This document shows, piece by piece, positions 60,825 through 64,000 of a DNA stretch of 64,000 nt. Positions within the stretch are counted from its first letter, which is position 1. Each line of letters starts with the position of its first letter. The DNA is taken from assembly GCF_007670255.1 (NCBI RefSeq), contig NZ_SZVS01000002.1, positions 474,138 through 538,137 on the forward strand, written 5' to 3'. The notes under the pieces were generated by a model. It saw nothing but the letters and a program-made list of their open reading frames with translations. It did not search any database and was not told the DNA's origin. Source of the DNA: Paenarthrobacter nicotinovorans (GTDB lineage Bacteria > Actinomycetota > Actinomycetes > Actinomycetales > Micrococcaceae). Position numbers and translations under genes: made by a program.

Positions 60825-60946
60825 AGACGCGGGCTAGGTTGGCGTGATCGCACTGTTGGATAATAGGCTCGGAAGTTGAGTGCCCGGCATGAAGCCGGCA
60901 GTATTACCCGGCCATCGCCGGGACAAACCGTGGAGAGGTCTGGGAC

Positions 60947-61273
60947 GTGACGTACGTAATCGCGCAGCCGTGTGTGGATGTCAAGGACAAGGCATGTATT
61001 GAAGAATGCCCTGTCGACTGCATTTACGAAGGTGAGCGTTCCCTCTACATCCACCCCGACGAGTGCGTCGACTGTGGTGCCTGCGAACCTGTGTGCCCTG
61101 TGGAGGCCATCTACTACGAAGATGACACCCCGGAAGAATGGGCCGACTACTACAAGGCCAACGTCGAGTTCTTTGACGACCTCGGTTCCCCGGGTGGCGC
61201 AGCGAAGATCGGCAACACCGGCAAGGACCACCCGTTCATTGCCGCCCTTCCCCCGCAGAACCAAGACCACTAA
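60947..61273 (+). CDS. fdxA: 7Fe ferredoxin FdxA
   Basis: A 108-residue seven-iron ferredoxin. The N-terminal cluster pattern (TYVIAQPCVDVKDKACIEEC, then PVDCIYEG) binds the [3Fe-4S] cluster and contributes one Cys to the other, and DECVDCGACEPVCPVEAIYY binds the [4Fe-4S] cluster. EEWADYYKANVEFFDDLGSP is the typical C-terminal tail. It carries electrons at low potential. The GTG at 60947 has GGAGAGG upstream. It is followed after 14 bases by dapC. Confidence 0.95.
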   Translation: MTYVIAQPCVDVKDKACIEECPVDCIYEGERSLYIHPDECVDCGACEPVCPVEAIYYEDDTPEEWADYYKANVEFFDDLGSPGGAAKIGNTGKDHPFIAALPPQNQDH

Positions 61274-61287
61274 GGGCGGTTGCATCC

Positions 61288-62436
61288 TTGATTTCCGCGG
61301 CCCCCGCCTTTGGCCTTAACCTGCCCGACTACCCGTGGGAGGCCATGGCTCCGTACGTTGCGACGGCGTCCAAGCACCCGGGCGGGGCAGTGAACCTCTC
61401 CATCGGAACTCCTGTGGACCCGACGCCGGGACTCATCCGTGACGCCCTGGCGGCAGCATCGGACGCCCACGGCTACCCGACAGTCCACGGCACCGAGCCA
61501 TTGCGCCAAGCCGTCGTGGACTGGTTTGCCAGCCGTCGCGGGGTGCCGGGCCTCGATCCCAAGGATGTGCTGCCGACGGTCGGCTCCAAGGAACTTGTGG
61601 CCTGGCTGCCGTTCCTGCTCGGGCTGGGCGCCGGCGATGTTGTGGTCCGCCCCACCGTTGCCTACCCGACGTACGACATCGGGGCCTCCCTCGCCGGGGC
61701 TACCGCGGTTGCCGCCGATGACCTGGACGAGCTTGATCCGGCCACCCGCGCGAAGGTCCGCTTGATCTGGATCAACTCACCGGGCAACCCCACCGGAAGT
61801 GTCCGCGACGTCGAATCCCTGCGCCGGATCGTAGGCCAGGCCCGCGAGGTTGGTGCAGTGGTCGCTTCGGACGAATGCTACGCGGAACTGGGCTGGGGCG
61901 AATGGGATGCCCAGCGCGGAGGAGAAGCCGTCCCCAGCATCCTGGATCCCCGGGTTACCGGTGGCTCCACCGATGGCCTGCTCAGTGTCTATTCCCTGAG
62001 CAAGCAATCCAATCTGGCCGGCTACCGTGCGGCCTTCGCTGCCGGTGATTCGGCGATCATCGCCAACATGGTCAACAGCCGCAAGCATGCGGGCATGATC
62101 GTTCCGTACCCGATCCAGGAAGCCATGCGCGTCGCTCTGGGCGACGCCGGCCACGTCCTGGCCCAGAAGGAGCTGTACAGGGGCCGACGCGAGCGTCTTG
62201 TTCCGGCATTGGAGCAGTTCGGGCTTCAGATCCATGAGTCGAAGGCCGGGCTTTACCTGTGGTCCACGGCAGGCGAAGCCACCTGGGACACGGTTGCGCG
62301 CTTCGCTGACCTCGGCATCGTGGTTGGCCCTGGCGTCTTCTACGGAGACGCCGGCAATGGGTTCATCCGCGTCGCACTGACCGGCACCGACGAGCGTATC
62401 GGTGCCGCTGTGGAGAGGCTTGTCGCCAACGCATAA
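61288..62436 (+). CDS. dapC: succinyldiaminopimelate transaminase
   Basis: A 382-residue class I PLP aminotransferase of lysine and peptidoglycan synthesis. It opens FGLNLPDYPWEAMAPYVATA, a DapC hallmark in actinobacteria. PLP Lys lies in SVYSLSKQSNLAGYRAAFA, and NSPGNPTGSVRD is the substrate loop. The TTG at 61288 begins 14 bases after fdxA, so the two genes form one operon, as in many actinobacteria. A later start is possible. A large inverted repeat follows. Confidence 0.92.
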   Translation: MISAAPAFGLNLPDYPWEAMAPYVATASKHPGGAVNLSIGTPVDPTPGLIRDALAAASDAHGYPTVHGTEPLRQAVVDWFASRRGVPGLDPKDVLPTVGSKELVAWLPFLLGLGAGDVVVRPTVAYPTYDIGASLAGATAVAADDLDELDPATRAKVRLIWINSPGNPTGSVRDVESLRRIVGQAREVGAVVASDECYAELGWGEWDAQRGGEAVPSILDPRVTGGSTDGLLSVYSLSKQSNLAGYRAAFAAGDSAIIANMVNSRKHAGMIVPYPIQEAMRVALGDAGHVLAQKELYRGRRERLVPALEQFGLQIHESKAGLYLWSTAGEATWDTVARFADLGIVVGPGVFYGDAGNGFIRVALTGTDERIGAAVERLVANA

Positions 62437-62470
62437 CAATGCTGTGACTTGCGCCACTTATGGCGCCATT

Positions 62471-62518
62471 CCGCCAGTAACCGGAGGCTACGGATTAGTT
62501 CCGCAGGGTTACTGGCGG
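62471..62518. repeat. 12-bp perfect inverted repeat between dapC and gltA
   Basis: CCGCCAGTAACC (62471-62482) pairs with GGTTACTGGCGG (62507-62518) around a 24-base loop, and TAGCTTTTAACTG follows. It may terminate dapC or be a paired operator with half-site TTACTGGCGG for gltA. Confidence 0.7.
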
Positions 62519-62667
62519 TAGCTTTTAACTGACTATCAATGGTGGCCTTCTCTAAGAATGCACTCCGGGCGTTGGAGCCCTGCAACAGCAGGCCTTGCAA
62601 CGGCGGCACCAGAAGGTGGTTGGACAAGCGTTCGATAGAGGCCCAAAGGCCTCATGAAGGGGACTCC

Positions 62668-63951
62668 ATGACTGAGACCACCAGCGCGACACTGCGCCAT
62701 GCCGGCGGCGAACTCGAACTGCCGCGCATCAAGGTTGTAGAAGGAAACGAAGGTTACGACGTTTCCAAGCTGCTGAAGCAGACGGGCGCCGTTGCCTATG
62801 ACCCCGGCTTCATGAACACAGCGGCCACCACCTCGGCCATTACCTACATCGACGGCGACGCAGGCATCCTGCGCTACCGCGGTTACCCCATCGAGCAGCT
62901 CGCACAGCACTCGAGCTTCCTCGAAGTTTCCTACCTGCTGATCTACGGCAACCTTCCCACTCCCACGGAGCTCGAAGAGTTCGATCAGCGCATCCGCCGC
63001 CACACACTCCTGCACGAGGAACTCAAGGGCTTCTTCGGAGGCTTCCCGCGCGATGCCCACCCGATGCCGGTTCTTTCTTCTGCCGTCTCGGCCCTGTCCA
63101 CGTTCTACCAGGACTCGCTGGATCCCTTCAATGCAGAGCACGTGGAAGTTTCCACCATCCGCCTGATGGCCAAGCTGCCCGTCATCGCGGCGTACGCGCA
63201 CAAGAAGTCCATCGGCCAGCCCATGCTGTACCCGGACAACTCCATGAACCTGGTGGAGAACTTCCTGCGCCTGAGCTTCGGCCTTCCGGCCGAGCAGTAC
63301 GAAATGGACCCGGTAGTCGTCAAGGCACTGGACCTCCTGCTCATCCTGCACGCAGACCACGAGCAGAACTGTTCGACGTCCACCGTTCGCCTGGTGGGCT
63401 CTTCCAACGCGAACCTCTTCGCCTCGGTTTCGGCTGGCATCAATGCCCTGTTTGGTCCCGCCCACGGTGGCGCCAACGAGGCCGTACTCAAGATGCTCCG
63501 CCAGATCCAGGCCGACGGCATCAAGCCCGAGGACTACATGGAGAAGGTCAAGAACAAGGAAGACGGCGTCCGCCTCATGGGCTTCGGACACCGCGTCTAC
63601 AAGAACTACGATCCCCGTGCCAAGATCATCAAGGCCACGGCCCACGAGGTCCTGGGCAAGCTCGGCGGCAACGACGAACTGCTGGACATCGCCATGCGCC
63701 TTGAAGAGAAGGCTCTTGCGGACGACTACTTCATCCAGCGCAAGCTGTACCCGAACGTCGACTTCTACACCGGCCTCATCTACAAGGCGATGGGCTTCCC
63801 GGAGAAGATGTTCACCGTTCTCTTCGCCATCGGCCGCCTCCCGGGCTGGATTGCCCAGTGGCGCGAAATGATCAACGATCCGCAGACCAAGATCGGCCGC
63901 CCGCGGCAGCTCTACACAGGGGAGCCGGAGCGCAACTACCCGGCCAACTAG
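62668..63951 (+). CDS. gltA: citrate synthase (type II)
   Basis: Condenses oxaloacetate with acetyl-CoA at the entry of the TCA cycle. The 427-residue hexameric-type enzyme shows GILRYRGYPIEQLAQHSSFL, the active-site His in LLILHADHEQNCSTSTVRLV and MGFGHRVYKNYDPRAKIIKA, and the final Asp region in DFYTGLIYKAMGFP. ATG 62668 has GAAGGGGA upstream. The leader of about 230 bases with the inverted repeat suggests regulation. A long hairpin follows the gene. Confidence 0.96.
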   Translation: MTETTSATLRHAGGELELPRIKVVEGNEGYDVSKLLKQTGAVAYDPGFMNTAATTSAITYIDGDAGILRYRGYPIEQLAQHSSFLEVSYLLIYGNLPTPTELEEFDQRIRRHTLLHEELKGFFGGFPRDAHPMPVLSSAVSALSTFYQDSLDPFNAEHVEVSTIRLMAKLPVIAAYAHKKSIGQPMLYPDNSMNLVENFLRLSFGLPAEQYEMDPVVVKALDLLLILHADHEQNCSTSTVRLVGSSNANLFASVSAGINALFGPAHGGANEAVLKMLRQIQADGIKPEDYMEKVKNKEDGVRLMGFGHRVYKNYDPRAKIIKATAHEVLGKLGGNDELLDIAMRLEEKALADDYFIQRKLYPNVDFYTGLIYKAMGFPEKMFTVLFAIGRLPGWIAQWREMINDPQTKIGRPRQLYTGEPERNYPAN

Positions 63952-63968
63952 TACGGCAATAACGACGG

Positions 63969-64000
63969 CGGCCGCCCACCTCGCGCGAGGTGGGCGGCCG
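63969..64000. terminator. gltA terminator hairpin
   Basis: A perfect 32-base palindrome (two arms of 16, starting CGGCCGCCCACCTCG) lies 17 bases after the gltA stop and runs to the window end. The T-run, if any, would be outside. Confidence 0.7.

Noticed and set aside
1..64000. CRISPR arrays, insertion sequences, rRNA genes and a replication origin
   Set aside because: No regularly spaced repeats, transposase frames, rRNA sequences or clusters of DnaA-like boxes were seen on either strand.

Overview
The window is a contiguous piece of chromosome from a high-GC Gram-positive bacterium, most likely Arthrobacter or Paenarthrobacter (Micrococcaceae, Actinobacteria). Signs of this are strong G/C bias at third codon positions, frequent GTG starts, the galU - rimJ-type acetyltransferase - GlpR/SepX-like membrane protein order, a 7Fe ferredoxin followed by dapC, and many genes whose -10 box lies only 6-7 bases before the start codon. 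Almost all of it is core genome, with a few short accessory patches.

Layout. 0-3 kb: SURF1-like protein, DUF3817 protein, guaA. 3.2-7.4 kb: a 1385-residue helicase-like protein with altered Walker motifs and a nuclease-like C-terminus. 7.4-12.8 kb: SAF protein, FmdB zinc ribbon and 5-formyl-THF cyclo-ligase on the minus strand, then galU, an acetyltransferase, a GlpR/SepX-like protein and an NAD(P)-binding protein. 12.8-14.3 kb: tRNA-Ala(CGC) followed by an atypical patch with a DUF6615-like gene. 14.3-22.6 kb: DUF3806 protein, XRE regulator/MFS pair, DedA, YCII pseudogene, PadR regulator with ABC1 kinase, universal stress protein, two FluC fluoride channels, ferritin. 22.6-36 kb: ZapE, CorA, two Lrp and one LysR regulators with two MFS exporters, TMEM175-like channel, nitronate monooxygenase-like enzyme, GlcNAc kinase, pirin, GH35 beta-galactosidase, NUDIX. 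36-41 kb: RsgA and a four-gene osmoprotectant ABC importer. 41-50 kb: AlaA-like aminotransferase, PPK2, exonuclease VII, ispH, rmuC, ychF and an unlisted 42-residue acidic protein. 50-51.3 kb: DUF1877 and an HTH-MntA/HepT toxin-antitoxin pair. 51.6-57 kb: oligopeptide ABC importer with a fused double ATPase. 57-64 kb: SGNH hydrolase, typA, small proteins, fdxA, dapC, gltA.

How it fits together. Most transcription units are short and end in strong hairpins. The two importers (osmoprotectant, peptide), the fluoride channels, CorA and the exporters form a transport-rich background around central metabolism (guaA, galU, dapC, gltA, ispH) and translation GTPases (ychF, typA, rsgA). The observations most worth following are the helicase-like protein that has lost its Walker A lysine, the HTH-fused MntA antitoxin whose promoter is covered by a palindrome, the GlpR/SepX-like gene without an adjacent glp/moeA, the nuclease-like DUF6615 gene beside the tRNA, the small acidic protein at 49771-49899, and the uniform leaderless architecture of about eighteen genes.
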